Notes under the pieces: model-generated
Told to the model about the DNA's origin: nothing
Database searches by the model: none
Seen by the model: only the letters and a program-made list of their open reading frames with translations
Shown: one piece after another, positions 29,194 through 39,691 of the stretch
Position numbering within the stretch: the stretch's first letter is position 1
Layout: each line of letters begins with the position of its first letter
Made by a program: the position numbers and the translations under genes
DNA from: Psychrobacter sp. M13
Lineage (GTDB): Bacteria > Pseudomonadota > Gammaproteobacteria > Pseudomonadales > Moraxellaceae
Length of the DNA: 64,000 nucleotides
Assembly (NCBI RefSeq): GCF_030718935.1
Contig: NZ_CP132194.1
Location: forward strand, 682,001-746,000
Direction of reading: 5' to 3'

Positions 29194-30177
29194 CTATTTA
29201 GCCGCATGTTGCAAATGTAAGTCTTTGACATAAGCCACTTCGTTTTTGCTGCCAAGTACAACAGGCACACGCTGATGGATATCGTTAGGCTCGATATCTA
29301 AGATACGATTAACAGCATCCGTTGCACCGCCACCTGCGCGTTCAATCAGTAAGCTCATCGGATTGGCTTCATACATCAGACGCAGCTTGCCTGCCTTGTG
29401 CGCGTATTTAGTATCAAAGGGATAAGTAAATAATCCACCGCGACAAAGGATACGATGCACGTCACCGACCATAGCCGCGACCCAGCGAGTATTAAAGTCG
29501 CGTCCGCGAACCCCTGCCTCGCCATCGATTAACTCATCGATATACTGCTGCATAGGCGCACGCCAATAGCGATAGTTTGAGCTGTTGATAGAATACTCAC
29601 TGGTGTCAGCGTCGATTTGTATTTTTTCTTCAATAAGGACATAGTCGCCACTATCAGGATCTAAGCTAAACATAGCCACATCGTTTGCTATGGTCAGCGC
29701 GAGCATAGTGGAGGTGCCGTACAGTAAATAACCTGCTGCCAGTTGTTGATTACCCGCTTGCAAAAAGTCTTTATCTACGCTGATTTGACCTTGGCGCTGG
29801 TAGGGTAGGATTGAGAAGATAGTGCCAACTGCCATGTTAATATCGATATTTGATGAGCCATCTAAAGGATCAAATAATACTAGCAAGCTACCATCAGCAT
29901 GAGCAGGCGTTGAGTTGTCCAACTCCTCCGAGGCTACCCCAGCACAATGCGCGTTACTCGCTAAAGCGTCTAATAGTAAGTCATTGGCTAGGACATCGAG
30001 CTTTTTTTGCTCCTCGCCTTGCACGTTCTGATTACCAGCCTCGCCTAAGATGTCAGCTAATGCACCGCGTCGCAGGAGTTGGGCAATCGTTTTACCGACC
30101 TCAGTAATAGTAGCAATCGTCTCGTTCACAGCAGTATTAGTCGAGTGATTATTTAGATATTGAGTCAAAGTGGTCAT
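29194..30177 (-). CDS. fbp: fructose-1,6-bisphosphatase class 1
   Basis: Fbp catalyses the committed step of gluconeogenesis, fructose-1,6-bisphosphate to fructose-6-phosphate. The 327-residue product has the metal-site motif [10 protein letters not shown] at residues 103-112, upstream VASEELDN with the Glu ligands, and the substrate-binding [20 protein letters not shown] near the C-terminus. Length and motifs fit class 1. It ends 20 bp before the MITE-like element and stands divergent from pyrB. Confidence 0.95.
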   Translation of the reverse strand: MTTLTQYLNNHSTNTAVNETIATITEVGKTIAQLLRRGALADILGEAGNQNVQGEEQKKLDVLANDLLLDALASNAHCAGVASEELDNSTPAHADGSLLVLFDPLDGSSNIDINMAVGTIFSILPYQRQGQISVDKDFLQAGNQQLAAGYLLYGTSTMLALTIANDVAMFSLDPDSGDYVLIEEKIQIDADTSEYSINSSNYRYWRAPMQQYIDELIDGEAGVRGRDFNTRWVAAMVGDVHRILCRGGLFTYPFDTKYAHKAGKLRLMYEANPMSLLIERAGGGATDAVNRILDIEPNDIHQRVPVVLGSKNEVAYVKDLHLQHAAK

Positions 30178-30332
30178 AAACTTTCCTAGTCAGTAGGATT
30201 ATAATAAAATTTTGATAAGCGCTATGGTTTTGGCAGGTGCTGTCAGCTGAACACGGTTATTGAGTGATCATTAATGACTGATCGCTGGCAATATACCTAA
30301 TACACCTAACGGGTGCAAATGAGATGCTACGC

Positions 30333-30440
30333 TATAGTCAAGGAATTTTAAAATTACTACAAGGCGACCGACCGCAGATAGTACAATAAGTATATCTAGG
30401 GTGGGCAACACCGTAGCGGTTTAAAAGTACTCCGACTATA
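30333..30440. repeat. short intergenic element with imperfect terminal inverted repeats
   Basis: TATAGTCAAGGAATTTTAAA at 30333-30352 and the reverse complement of the sequence ending at 30440 (TATAGTCGGAGTACTTTTAA) match over the first 7 bases and again over TTTTAA, with CTAC conserved further in. The segment of about 108 bp lies in the 441-bp gap upstream of pyrB, has no coding frame and is more GC-rich inside than its surroundings. I recall similar TATAGTC...TTTTAAA repeats from Psychrobacter intergenic DNA, but this is memory, not a search. Confidence 0.5.
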
Positions 30441-30618
30441 TCTTTGTCAGTACGGTAAAATCAGCTACACTATAGCTAATATTGATAAGCTTATAAAGTC
30501 CATTAGCAATTATTAGTAAAACAGGTTCGATACAATTTGAGCGTAGTTTTGCTGTTTATTGCCGATAGTATGAGCCATCAATTGCCCTAAACTAAACCAA
30601 CAATAAAGACTTGCCATT

Positions 30619-31701
30619 ATGCCAAATTCTAACAGTAGTCGTGTAAATAATACGGTATTACCTTCTGAACATGCCAAGTTTGATCCAGAAACTATTCATC
30701 AGCGGCTCAATACTTCGCTGAGCCTGCCACAGCTCAATAGTGATGGTAGTATAAGGCATTTTTTGGGAGTAGAAGGCTTAAATAAGGCGCAATTGCAAGC
30801 GATCATTGCCAAGGCTGAAACCTTTATTGATGAAAATGGTCAATTGATCAACCGTCCTGAGCTAGAGGGCTGTACAGTGATGAATCTGTTTTTTGAGCCT
30901 TCAACGCGTACACGTACTACGTTTGAAGTAGCAGAAAAGCGGCTCGGCGCGAATGTGCTAAATCTCGATATTGCTAGCTCTAGTGCCAAAAAAGGTGAGA
31001 GCTTGCGTGATACGCTATGGAACTTGCAGGCGATGACCGCTGATATCTTTGTCGTGCGTCATTCGGCCTCTGGTGCGGCGCACTTTATGGCGACTGAGGT
31101 GACGCCAAATATTGCTATTATCAATGGCGGTGATGGCTGGCATGCGCATCCTACCCAAGGCATGCTCGATATGCTAACTATTCACCGTGAAGCCCCGCGC
31201 CCGTTCGAAGAGCTATCAGTAGCTATCATTGGTGATGTGAAGCATTCGCGTGTTGCTCGCTCCGATATCAGTGCGCTGCAAACGCTTGGGGTCAAAGATA
31301 TTCGGGTGATTGCACCGCGTACCTTGTTACCTAAAGGTATTGAACGTTTTGGTGTCACTGTTTATGAAGATATGAATGATTGTGTGCGAGACTGTGATGT
31401 CATTATGGGGCTTAGAATACAAAATGAGCGTATTGGCTCGCCGCTATTGGCTTCATCAAACGAGTATTATAAGCAATATGGTATTACTCCTGAGCGCGTA
31501 GCACTGGCTAAGCCTGATGCCTTGATTATGCATCCAGGACCGATGAATCGCGGGGTTGAAATCGCCTCTAGTGTGGCAGACGGGCCACAGTCAGTGATTC
31601 TTAGACAAGTCAGTAATGGCGTTGCCATTCGTATGGCAGTATTGTCCATGGCTATGGAGGGACAGCGTTTTCATCAGGCGCTTTCATCAAGTGCTAAATA
31701 G
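30619..31701 (+). CDS. pyrB: aspartate carbamoyltransferase catalytic subunit
   Basis: PyrB condenses carbamoyl phosphate with aspartate in pyrimidine synthesis. The 360-residue product has the carbamoyl phosphate site [12 protein letters not shown] (residues 92-103) and the downstream HPTQGMLDM and [12 protein letters not shown] motifs. About 40 extra residues precede the core, as in the Pseudomonas-type enzyme that binds a pseudo-dihydroorotase. That partner, pyrC', follows 78 bp downstream, which supports this class; no pyrI is present. Confidence 0.95.
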   Translation: MPNSNSSRVNNTVLPSEHAKFDPETIHQRLNTSLSLPQLNSDGSIRHFLGVEGLNKAQLQAIIAKAETFIDENGQLINRPELEGCTVMNLFFEPSTRTRTTFEVAEKRLGANVLNLDIASSSAKKGESLRDTLWNLQAMTADIFVVRHSASGAAHFMATEVTPNIAIINGGDGWHAHPTQGMLDMLTIHREAPRPFEELSVAIIGDVKHSRVARSDISALQTLGVKDIRVIAPRTLLPKGIERFGVTVYEDMNDCVRDCDVIMGLRIQNERIGSPLLASSNEYYKQYGITPERVALAKPDALIMHPGPMNRGVEIASSVADGPQSVILRQVSNGVAIRMAVLSMAMEGQRFHQALSSSAK

Positions 31702-31779
31702 CTAATATTTGGATAGCTAGTATGTAGATACGCTGTTTTATTCTTATTTACACCCTTTATTGATACGGTAATAACGCTC

Positions 31780-32991
31780 ATGACTAACGTTACAAATTCA
31801 GATACTAAGATGCACGATTTACTTCCAGAAGCCTTTAAAAAAGCATTGTCAAAAACGACTAGCGCTCAATTAGCAAAACTGACCGATGAGCGTGAGACTT
31901 GGCTACTACCTCCACTAGTCGATCTGTGCGCGCGTTTGCGTGAGCCTGGGTTACAGCAGCATGGCACCTTGGCATCTGAAGGTCGTGCGGCGCGCGCTAA
32001 TGGGTTTTTGCATGTGGTGACGCCACCTGATACCAATCCTATATTAGAAAATGGCTCATTATTAAAAGGTCTGCGTGAGCGTGCACTAGACGATGGCGGG
32101 ATTTATCTGCATATTTTAGGCGCATTGACCGAAGGTTTAAAAGGGGAAAACCCTTCCAATATTGCTGGACTCAAAAAAGGCGGCTGTATTGCTGTCTCTA
32201 ATGCCCGTCGACCTTTTGCTAATGATTTGGTATTACTACGTACCCTAGAGTACGCAGCAACTTTTGGCATGAAAGTATTTTTCTATCCTAATGAGCCAAG
32301 CTTGTCGGGTGATGGCGTCGCTCATGAAGGTTATATTGCCTCTTATCATGGTTTGCAGGGCATCCCGTGGATTGCAGAAACGGTCGCCTTATCTACTCAG
32401 TTGTTGATGGTCGAAGAAACGGGCATCGCTGCGCACTTTAGCCAACTGTCCTGTAAGTCTTCAGTAGAGCTGATGCGCTGGGCAAAAAATAAAGGATTGC
32501 CAGTCACTTGTGATGTGGCGATGCACCAGCTGTATTTAACAGATGATAACCTAGAAGGCTTCAACTCTATGGCGTACGTATTGCCGCCGCTTCGTAGTAA
32601 CACCGATCAAAAAGCACTACGTCGAGGCCTCAAAGACGGTACGATTGATGCTATCTGTAGCCATCACGAGCCGCTAAATGCCACTGCCAAAAAAGCACCA
32701 TTCGCTGAGAGTACCCCAGGCATTTCCAACTTTGACACCTTTATGGCGCTAGCCTGTCAATTAGTACGTGATGAGGTGCTAAGTAGAGAGCAGCTGGTGG
32801 ACAAGATTTGTCTAAACCCAGCACGTATCGCTGGTATTGATGAGCAGTATGCTACTACAGGCGGTGCGGTGGTGGTAAATCCTAACCTGGAGTGGCAAGT
32901 CACCTCCGATACTATGCATTCTAATGGTAAAAACACGCCATTCTATAATCAGTGTCTGCAAGGGCGCGTTGTGGAGACTTTCTTTGGCTAA
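31780..32991 (+). CDS. pyrC': inactive dihydroorotase-like protein (PyrC')
   Basis: In Pseudomonas-type systems this protein is a non-catalytic scaffold that binds PyrB to form the active dodecamer. The 403-residue product aligns by eye with class I dihydroorotases, but the zinc motif is destroyed: where active enzymes have DxHxHxREPG this one reads DLCARLREPG, so the two metal His residues are Cys50 and Arg52. Downstream the MPDTNP-like motif is kept as TPPDTNP. The missing His pair is seen directly; the scaffold role is inferred from the family and the adjacent pyrB. The true dihydroorotase must be elsewhere. Confidence 0.9.
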   Translation: MTNVTNSDTKMHDLLPEAFKKALSKTTSAQLAKLTDERETWLLPPLVDLCARLREPGLQQHGTLASEGRAARANGFLHVVTPPDTNPILENGSLLKGLRERALDDGGIYLHILGALTEGLKGENPSNIAGLKKGGCIAVSNARRPFANDLVLLRTLEYAATFGMKVFFYPNEPSLSGDGVAHEGYIASYHGLQGIPWIAETVALSTQLLMVEETGIAAHFSQLSCKSSVELMRWAKNKGLPVTCDVAMHQLYLTDDNLEGFNSMAYVLPPLRSNTDQKALRRGLKDGTIDAICSHHEPLNATAKKAPFAESTPGISNFDTFMALACQLVRDEVLSREQLVDKICLNPARIAGIDEQYATTGGAVVVNPNLEWQVTSDTMHSNGKNTPFYNQCLQGRVVETFFG

Positions 32992-33490
32992 AGCGCCACA
33001 GTACCAATCCAAGTCACCGCCTGTTACCGCTAAAGCGTCTTCTGAGTCTATAAAAGCTGTCGCTATTTATGAGATCGTCAAAGGTGTTGGTGCGTTGATA
33101 GCCGCTGGTGCATTAGGTCTATGGCATAAGGATTTAGATCAATGGCTGGCAACGGCTACTGAGACTTGGCAGCAGTGTTTTGGTCAGCTGCTCGCGCCGC
33201 AAGTCGAGAGCACAGTAGCGCTTGCGCAAAAAGCGAGTAAAAACTGGACGCTGTTCTTGATATTCATCTGTGTTTATATCAGTTTGCGTTTTATTGAAGC
33301 TTATGGCTTGTGGCAAGATAAGACATGGGCGTATTGGTTCAGCGTCATCGGTTATGGGATATTTATTCCTATTGAGCTTTATTATTTAATAGTAAGTCCG
33401 TTTGACTGGTTCAAGCTGGGTATCTTACTATTAAATATCGTCATTGTGATTGTGGTTTATCGCAATATGAAACGCAAAGGTTTGATTTAA
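32984..33490 (+). CDS. DUF2127 family membrane protein
   Basis: A small inner-membrane protein of unknown function. The C-terminal 145 residues carry the DUF2127 pattern: KAVAIYEIVKGVGALIAAGA (hydrophobic), LFLIFICVYISLRFIEAYGL, a Trp/Tyr-rich segment FSVIGYGIFIPIELYYLI and a last helix LLNIVIVIVVYR. No ATG lies near the start of homology. The best start is TTG at 32984, with GGAG at 32972-32975, giving 168 residues and an 8-bp overlap with pyrC'. The frame is open back to an ATG at 32924 well inside pyrC', a less likely start. The overlap suggests coupling to pyrC'. Confidence 0.72.
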   Translation: MAKAPQYQSKSPPVTAKASSESIKAVAIYEIVKGVGALIAAGALGLWHKDLDQWLATATETWQQCFGQLLAPQVESTVALAQKASKNWTLFLIFICVYISLRFIEAYGLWQDKTWAYWFSVIGYGIFIPIELYYLIVSPFDWFKLGILLLNIVIVIVVYRNMKRKGLI

Positions 33491-33508
33491 AGTATCCTAT
33501 TGTCAATG

Positions 33509-34780
33509 CTATAACTGCTCATCCTTAATAGGGCTGATGGTTTTGGCCACTCGGCCCACACTGAGTCCTTGCACCAGTATAGAGAATACAACGACCCCAT
33601 AAGTCAATGCCAGTAGGATGTCACGCTCGCGACCTGCTGGCAGCTGCAATACTAGCGCTACCGAAATACCACCACGCAACCCGCCCCAAGTCAAAACTTT
33701 CCAAGCGCCAACAGGTAGCTCAAGCTGATGTCTAAAGGTACGCGTGGTAGTACCGACGACGATAAATCGCGCCAACAGTGCGATAATAATCGTCAAGCCT
33801 GCTGCTATAAATAGATTGCCAGAGTAGGCAATCATCACCACCTCTAAACCGATTAATACAAATAAAATCGCATTTAATATCTCATCAATCAATTCCCAAA
33901 ATAGATCGATATAATGGCGAGTTTTGTCACTCATCGCTAAGGCGCGACCGCGATTACCTACCATTAGTCCCATCATCACCATAGCCAATGGCCCTGATAG
34001 ATGCCAATGGCTGGCAAGCGCGTAACCGCCGATTACGCCAGCTAAGGTCAACAGCACCTCTTCTTGATAACTATCAATACTCTGGAGCATATAATATAAA
34101 ATAGCACCGAGCACTAGACCGAAAACGATACCGCCGCCAGCTTCAACGGCTAGCGTATGCGCCACATAGTTGACTGTGGGAATATCGCCACTCGATAAAA
34201 TACCTAGTAATAATACAAAGATAACAACGCCAATACCGTCGTTAAATAAAGACTCGCCAGCGATAACGGTCTCGATGCTCTTAGGAGCACCCGCAGAGGC
34301 CAAAATACCCATAACTGCGATTGGGTCAGTCGGTGAGATTAAAGCGCCAAATAGTAAACACCAAATAAAGGATAGCTCAAAGCCAAACAGGGGCAGCATA
34401 TAATAGATAGCCGCTGCAATAAGTACTGCTGACACTATAGTGCCGATGCAAGCTAAAATACCAATAGGCAGCTTATATCGTCTCAAATCGCTAACATTGA
34501 CGTGTAATGCGGCTGCAAATAATAGCATAGAGAGCATACCATCGAGCAAAACCTCAGTAAAATCAAGCTGATCTAGTAAGCTCATCTCATAATCAATCAA
34601 CTGATCAAATCCTAAAAACCCCAAAAATATCGCTACAATAGATAGCAAGATAGAGATTACCATCACGCCGATGGTCGTTGGCAGTCCAATAAAGCGATGA
34701 TTAACATAAGTCAAAAGCGCTGTGATTGACAAAAATATAGCGCTGATTTCAAGTACAGTTAGGCTGGTTGCGGATGTCAT
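33509..34780 (-). CDS. CPA1-type sodium/proton antiporter
   Basis: A cation:proton antiporter of the inner membrane. From the ATG at 34780 the product is 423 residues with about 12 hydrophobic segments. The family motif AGESLFNDGIGVVIF contains the Asn-Asp pair of the transport site, and FGALISPTDPIAVMGIL holds the TDP motif of the crossed helices. WGGLRGGISVALVLQLP is typical of the C-terminal half. An earlier TTG at 34813 is in frame, but AAAGAG before the ATG at 34780 is better placed. Ion specificity cannot be told. It lies in the same direction as the DUF2254 and BrkB genes upstream. Confidence 0.88.
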   Translation of the reverse strand: MTSATSLTVLEISAIFLSITALLTYVNHRFIGLPTTIGVMVISILLSIVAIFLGFLGFDQLIDYEMSLLDQLDFTEVLLDGMLSMLLFAAALHVNVSDLRRYKLPIGILACIGTIVSAVLIAAAIYYMLPLFGFELSFIWCLLFGALISPTDPIAVMGILASAGAPKSIETVIAGESLFNDGIGVVIFVLLLGILSSGDIPTVNYVAHTLAVEAGGGIVFGLVLGAILYYMLQSIDSYQEEVLLTLAGVIGGYALASHWHLSGPLAMVMMGLMVGNRGRALAMSDKTRHYIDLFWELIDEILNAILFVLIGLEVVMIAYSGNLFIAAGLTIIIALLARFIVVGTTTRTFRHQLELPVGAWKVLTWGGLRGGISVALVLQLPAGRERDILLALTYGVVVFSILVQGLSVGRVAKTISPIKDEQL

Positions 34781-34830
34781 AAAAAGCTCTTTGATAGGTC
34801 TTGATTGATTCAAAAGTAATAAAGCGAAAG

Positions 34831-36444
34831 CTAGCTTGATTGAGTCTCTAATGCTTTACGAATATGCTCATTAAAGGCGCTAGTGTATTCAAAATATTGA
34901 TGCTTGGCGTTATCATCATGGATAAACTGCCGAGCCTGAGCACACATGGCTTTCAAGTCTAACATCAACTCATTATAGGCAAGGTTTTCTCGTCCTGCAC
35001 GCTCAATGAGAGTCAGCTCATGCAGTAAAGCTTGACGCTGTGCGCTATTGACCCGCGCATAGTTCAAGTCTGTAATAGCTTGGCATAGCGCTTTCAACAC
35101 CATTAAGTCTGCCGTAGCGTAGCGACGTATTTCACCGAGAGAGCTATCGATAAAGTCCGAAATCTTAGGGTTTTTGGTAACCACTGCTAAGGTTGCTATT
35201 CGCAACTTATCAGCAGCAACATCGACTACATCCTTGTCATGAGGCAATATATAAAAATGATAAGGACTGGGCGGTTGGCGCCGCATCATTATACTGATAC
35301 AAGTCGTTAGTGACTGCACGCAGTTCACTGCCGTTTTTGGATCATTAATACCAGGGGATAGGGCACGGACAGCAATTTCAGTCATTTGCCCTAAACTGTA
35401 TGCAATATCATCGGAATGAGAGAGTCTAGGCTCGATCTCGATACCCGCCGCAAAGCGTTGCCAGAATAAGCCATCGGGTGCTCTTGGCATGACAGCCAGA
35501 TGTGAGGTTTTGGTTTTTTGTAAGAAGCTTATGTGATCGGCAGGACGCTGATAAAAGTATCCTATAATATTATGATCAGTGACAAAGTCGCCAAGATTAG
35601 TATGCAGCTTTATGACGCCGCCATAGTCAGTGGCTAGGGCAGTTAGTGTCTCTATATATATCTGATGTAAATATCCTGCGGTAGGGGCATAGATCGACGT
35701 TGCCGACCAATCAAGATATTGCACGACATCTTTATCTTTTGTATCGCGCTGATGCTGAATATCACAATGATCACTATACCAATAATGAATATTCTTAATA
35801 GCTTCATTGCTCGCACCCTCAATGACGTGAGATGCCTGAATAGCATGCACCATATGCTGTACGAAATATACCAATAGTAAGGCACACATGATGGCTAAGA
35901 TAATAGCAAAAGTAACGGCTAATTGTGGCACGCCAAAATCAACGTCAAACTTATGGATGGACTTGAGTACCAATAGGCTATAGCTAAAAGTGCCTAAGAA
36001 TATACCTAAGACAAACTGATTGGGTGTATCTGTCAAAAAGTTACGCAGTAGCCTGGGGCCAAATTGCGAAGATGCCATAGATAGTACAGCAATAGTAATC
36101 GAAAAAGTAGTACCTGCTACTCCTAATACCGCCCCTGCAATCGAGGTCATAATCGCGCGTGCCGCATCAGCATCACCAGTAAAGGCAAAGCCAATATCTC
36201 GTACCATTTCCCTATCAAAGCGCTCATCAATAGAGAGTATTAGAGGTGCTAAGAGGATACCTAACACAATCAAAGCAGTAGGGATAAACCAGTAAGAGCC
36301 GAGCAGCTTTTGCCAGATGTTTCTTAAACGATCGGGCAAATTGGTCAAAGTCTCGAGCGATAGCAGATGAAGAAAATCTTTTGGCCATGTCGTAAGACTA
36401 TCCAAGATGCGTTTAGAAAGCTTGTTTTTAGAGTTCTCTTGCAC
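34831..36444 (-). CDS. DUF2254 family membrane protein
   Basis: The 537-residue product has four hydrophobic segments in its first 200 residues (about 53-70, 97-125, 142-160 and 173-197). The conserved AGAVLGVAGTTFSITIAVLS and SSQFGPRLLRNF are DUF2254 hallmarks. The C-terminal 330 residues are soluble, with LSPGINDPKTAVNCVQSLT. The start is GTG at 36444 with GGAG upstream. Function unknown; family members resemble mechanosensitive or gated membrane proteins only in outline. It lies between the antiporter and BrkB genes on the same strand. Confidence 0.82.
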   Translation of the reverse strand: MQENSKNKLSKRILDSLTTWPKDFLHLLSLETLTNLPDRLRNIWQKLLGSYWFIPTALIVLGILLAPLILSIDERFDREMVRDIGFAFTGDADAARAIMTSIAGAVLGVAGTTFSITIAVLSMASSQFGPRLLRNFLTDTPNQFVLGIFLGTFSYSLLVLKSIHKFDVDFGVPQLAVTFAIILAIMCALLLVYFVQHMVHAIQASHVIEGASNEAIKNIHYWYSDHCDIQHQRDTKDKDVVQYLDWSATSIYAPTAGYLHQIYIETLTALATDYGGVIKLHTNLGDFVTDHNIIGYFYQRPADHISFLQKTKTSHLAVMPRAPDGLFWQRFAAGIEIEPRLSHSDDIAYSLGQMTEIAVRALSPGINDPKTAVNCVQSLTTCISIMMRRQPPSPYHFYILPHDKDVVDVAADKLRIATLAVVTKNPKISDFIDSSLGEIRRYATADLMVLKALCQAITDLNYARVNSAQRQALLHELTLIERAGRENLAYNELMLDLKAMCAQARQFIHDDNAKHQYFEYTSAFNEHIRKALETQSS

Positions 36445-36554
36445 TGTCGTAAGCTCCTAGTTAGAGGTAGCAGTAATATAAACGAGCATCAAGCTTAAGA
36501 TTCAACCAAACGCTTATAATGGATCTATTTAAACCCTGTAAATATCAATAAAAG

Positions 36555-38102
36555 CTACTTAAACATTTCGGGGTTATCAGCTTCGGTGATGATATTGTCT
36601 TTGGATAAAATAGGCTGTGCCTCGCTGCGAGTAGCCTTTTTGTTATTGGTTCTATTAGATTTGCTAGGTTCAAGGTCATCTGGAATGATGGCTTCGTGAT
36701 GGTTGTTGTCATGTACAACAATACTGTCTTTGTCATAAGCTTCAGGGACAAAATGCGGGGTTGAGTTATCGCTATGCACTTTATCACGACCTTTTTGCTC
36801 ATAGTCATGATCTTTATTGTCCGCTGGCGTTTTTTCGCGCGGCGCGCTATGGACGAAGATAGTCGCTAATGGCAAATTAAGTTGCTCTTTGGCATAGCTC
36901 TCGGTGTTCTCAAGGCGATCCACTAACAGGCTAAGCCATGGCTTTTGCTGATTATGCTTCATCTCATCCAGCTCATCTTTGATGGGCAACGGATAGGGTA
37001 GTGTCCGATAAAAGTCCCATAGCGTCATATTACTCAGATCTTTTTTGAGTACATACTCATCATCTGCGGTCATCGTAATTAGATTGCTATCTTGTAAGTA
37101 GTTAATATAGGTATACCATTTTGGCAGCTCTTTACGGCCTAATACTTTACGCAACTCCTGCTCACTGACCGCATCGCCTTCTAGATGACGACTATAAACC
37201 AAATTGAGCATATCCAATAAGCTAAGCAAAGGGTGACGCGGGTAGACCTCTTCGGTATCAAAAATCGTCAGGGTATAACTGATCTCCACACCTAATAGAA
37301 TCAAATTCCAAGACAGGTATATCCATAATAAGAATATTGGTAGCGCGGCAAACGCACCATAAATGGCCTCATAACTGGTAAAGTTAGTCATCACAGTGCC
37401 AAAAACGTGCTTGAGCATCTCGAACACAATAGCGACAATAACTCCAGCAAGCGCCGCACTTTTAAAAGGCACCTTTGCCTTAGGTATAAACCAATACATA
37501 GCGATAAAGCCAGTCACCGTTATACCGATAGTGACCAGTTGAATCCAAAATGCCCAGTCGATACCATAGCCACCAATTTGACGATTAAGAAAACTCAAAC
37601 TTTGCACTGCGCTTGAGGCTATAAACGCTGTGCCCAACACTAAAGGTCCCAAAGTCACTATGGTCCAATAGCGCAATATACTCTTAAGACCACCTGAGCG
37701 ATCTTCCACCCGCCAGATTTGGTTAAAGGCGCGCTCAATAGTGGTCAAAGTCACAATAGTGGTGACAAATAAAATCATCGCGCCAATAATAGTTAAGTTA
37801 GAGGATTTTTCAGCAAAGCTATTGATGTATTTACTCACCTGCATGCTCGACTGTGGCAGCAAATTGCTATAAATGACTTCATAGATCTGTGCTCGAACTG
37901 AAGCGAGTGCAGGTACAGAAGACAAAATCATCAACAGCACTGTCAACATAGGTACGATTGACAGCATCGTTGTATATGTCAATGAAGCGGCCTTCTGCTG
38001 ACAGTTATCTTCAAAAAAATGCCGTATCAAAAACTTGGTAAACTGAAACCAGCGCTGCTGCAAAAAGGGTAGTTTTTTTAAGGTATTATTCATAGCGGTC
38101 AT
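36555..38102 (-). CDS. YihY/BrkB family membrane protein with long C-terminal extension
   Basis: The N-terminal 290 residues carry the YihY (UPF0761, formerly RNase BN) membrane domain with about six hydrophobic segments and the motifs KAASLTYTTMLSIVPMLTVL, IERAFNQIWRVEDR and ALPIFLLWIYLSWNLILLG. The remaining 225 residues are soluble: a region of about 100 residues that may form a winged-helix-like fold (EQELRKVLGRKELPKWY), then a charged, low-complexity tail rich in Asp, Asn, His and Lys. Function of the family is not settled; it is not a ribonuclease. Start ATG at 38102 or 38093. Confidence 0.83.
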   Translation of the reverse strand: MTAMNNTLKKLPFLQQRWFQFTKFLIRHFFEDNCQQKAASLTYTTMLSIVPMLTVLLMILSSVPALASVRAQIYEVIYSNLLPQSSMQVSKYINSFAEKSSNLTIIGAMILFVTTIVTLTTIERAFNQIWRVEDRSGGLKSILRYWTIVTLGPLVLGTAFIASSAVQSLSFLNRQIGGYGIDWAFWIQLVTIGITVTGFIAMYWFIPKAKVPFKSAALAGVIVAIVFEMLKHVFGTVMTNFTSYEAIYGAFAALPIFLLWIYLSWNLILLGVEISYTLTIFDTEEVYPRHPLLSLLDMLNLVYSRHLEGDAVSEQELRKVLGRKELPKWYTYINYLQDSNLITMTADDEYVLKKDLSNMTLWDFYRTLPYPLPIKDELDEMKHNQQKPWLSLLVDRLENTESYAKEQLNLPLATIFVHSAPREKTPADNKDHDYEQKGRDKVHSDNSTPHFVPEAYDKDSIVVHDNNHHEAIIPDDLEPSKSNRTNNKKATRSEAQPILSKDNIITEADNPEMFK

Positions 38103-38322
38103 TTAGCAGCAGTAGAGGTACGATAGTGTAACAAAATTATAGCGTTAAATTCTGCTCATAATTTGTGTCAAAATGCATAGTTATCGCTTGCTGTCACTAT
38201 GATATTTAGATCTCTATTGGATAGCTGTTAGATGACTATTAAGCAGTTAGGAATAAACAGTTAGGAAGTCAATCAGTCACAGCTTTATGTATTAGCTGAT
38301 AACCCACGCATGGTATAATTAG

Positions 38323-38997
<675 letters not shown>

Positions 38998-39063
38998 GCT
39001 ACAATAATAAGCTATGTTCGTTGCTGTGAGTAGCAGCGCTTAATTAGGAAGTAGATATCTTTA

Positions 39064-39603
39064 ATGACTAATAAACTCTCTGATAATAAAGCCGACTTAG
39101 ACATATCAGCGCTGCCCGATACTGATCAAGCTGCCGCAGCCAAGCGGTCTGCTACGATTGGTAAACCACCAGCACGCTCTACTAAGACCAGCAAGCCTAT
39201 CGCGCCTATGCATAAGCGTTTAGTGATAACTTGGCTGCTATGGTTGGCTTATCGATTGTTAGCTATGCCCTTATTTATTAGCATGGTTAATCCTAATAGC
39301 CCTGATATTCTCGGTGGTATTGTTTGGTATGGCTTATGGCTATTACCTGCCTTTATCTTTACGCCTGCGATCTTTAAGGGTAGATCTCCTTATGTACTGC
39401 TAGTGGGTAGCATGTTGACTTTGGTTTACCTAGGCGCTAGTGGGGTTACGCTATTTGTTAGACTATATGGTAGCGGCTGGCTTGAGATTTTACTTTATAG
39501 TATCGATTTTGCTCTACTGATGCTGATTAATACGTGGTTGTTTTTATTATTAAAGCGTCTACCTTCTATGAATAATGTGATCAAGAAACCTCGCTCTCAT
39601 TAA
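39064..39603 (+). CDS. DUF2069 family membrane protein
   Basis: The 179-residue product starts with a polar segment of about 50 residues, followed by four hydrophobic segments (about 58-76, 87-106, 113-132 and 141-166). The last region matches the DUF2069 pattern (SGWLEILLYSIDFALLMLINTWLFLL). Its function is unknown. The pairing with wrbA upstream is conserved in related bacteria and suggests a shared transcript. A strong terminator follows. Confidence 0.82.
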   Translation: MTNKLSDNKADLDISALPDTDQAAAAKRSATIGKPPARSTKTSKPIAPMHKRLVITWLLWLAYRLLAMPLFISMVNPNSPDILGGIVWYGLWLLPAFIFTPAIFKGRSPYVLLVGSMLTLVYLGASGVTLFVRLYGSGWLEILLYSIDFALLMLINTWLFLLLKRLPSMNNVIKKPRSH

Positions 39604-39626
39604 TTTAAATTTTGTTGTAGTAAAAT

Positions 39627-39664
39627 AAAAAGCGGCGCTCTATATTTAGAGCGCCGCTTTTTTT
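39627..39664. terminator. strong bidirectional terminator after the DUF2069 gene
   Basis: AAAAAGCGGCGCTCT (39627-39641), loop ATATTT, AGAGCGCCGCTTTTT (39648-39662) and two more T's. A 15-bp perfect stem shared by the convergent genes. Confidence 0.95.
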
Positions 39665-39691
39665 GTAAAATCCATATTATCTAAGCAAAAC

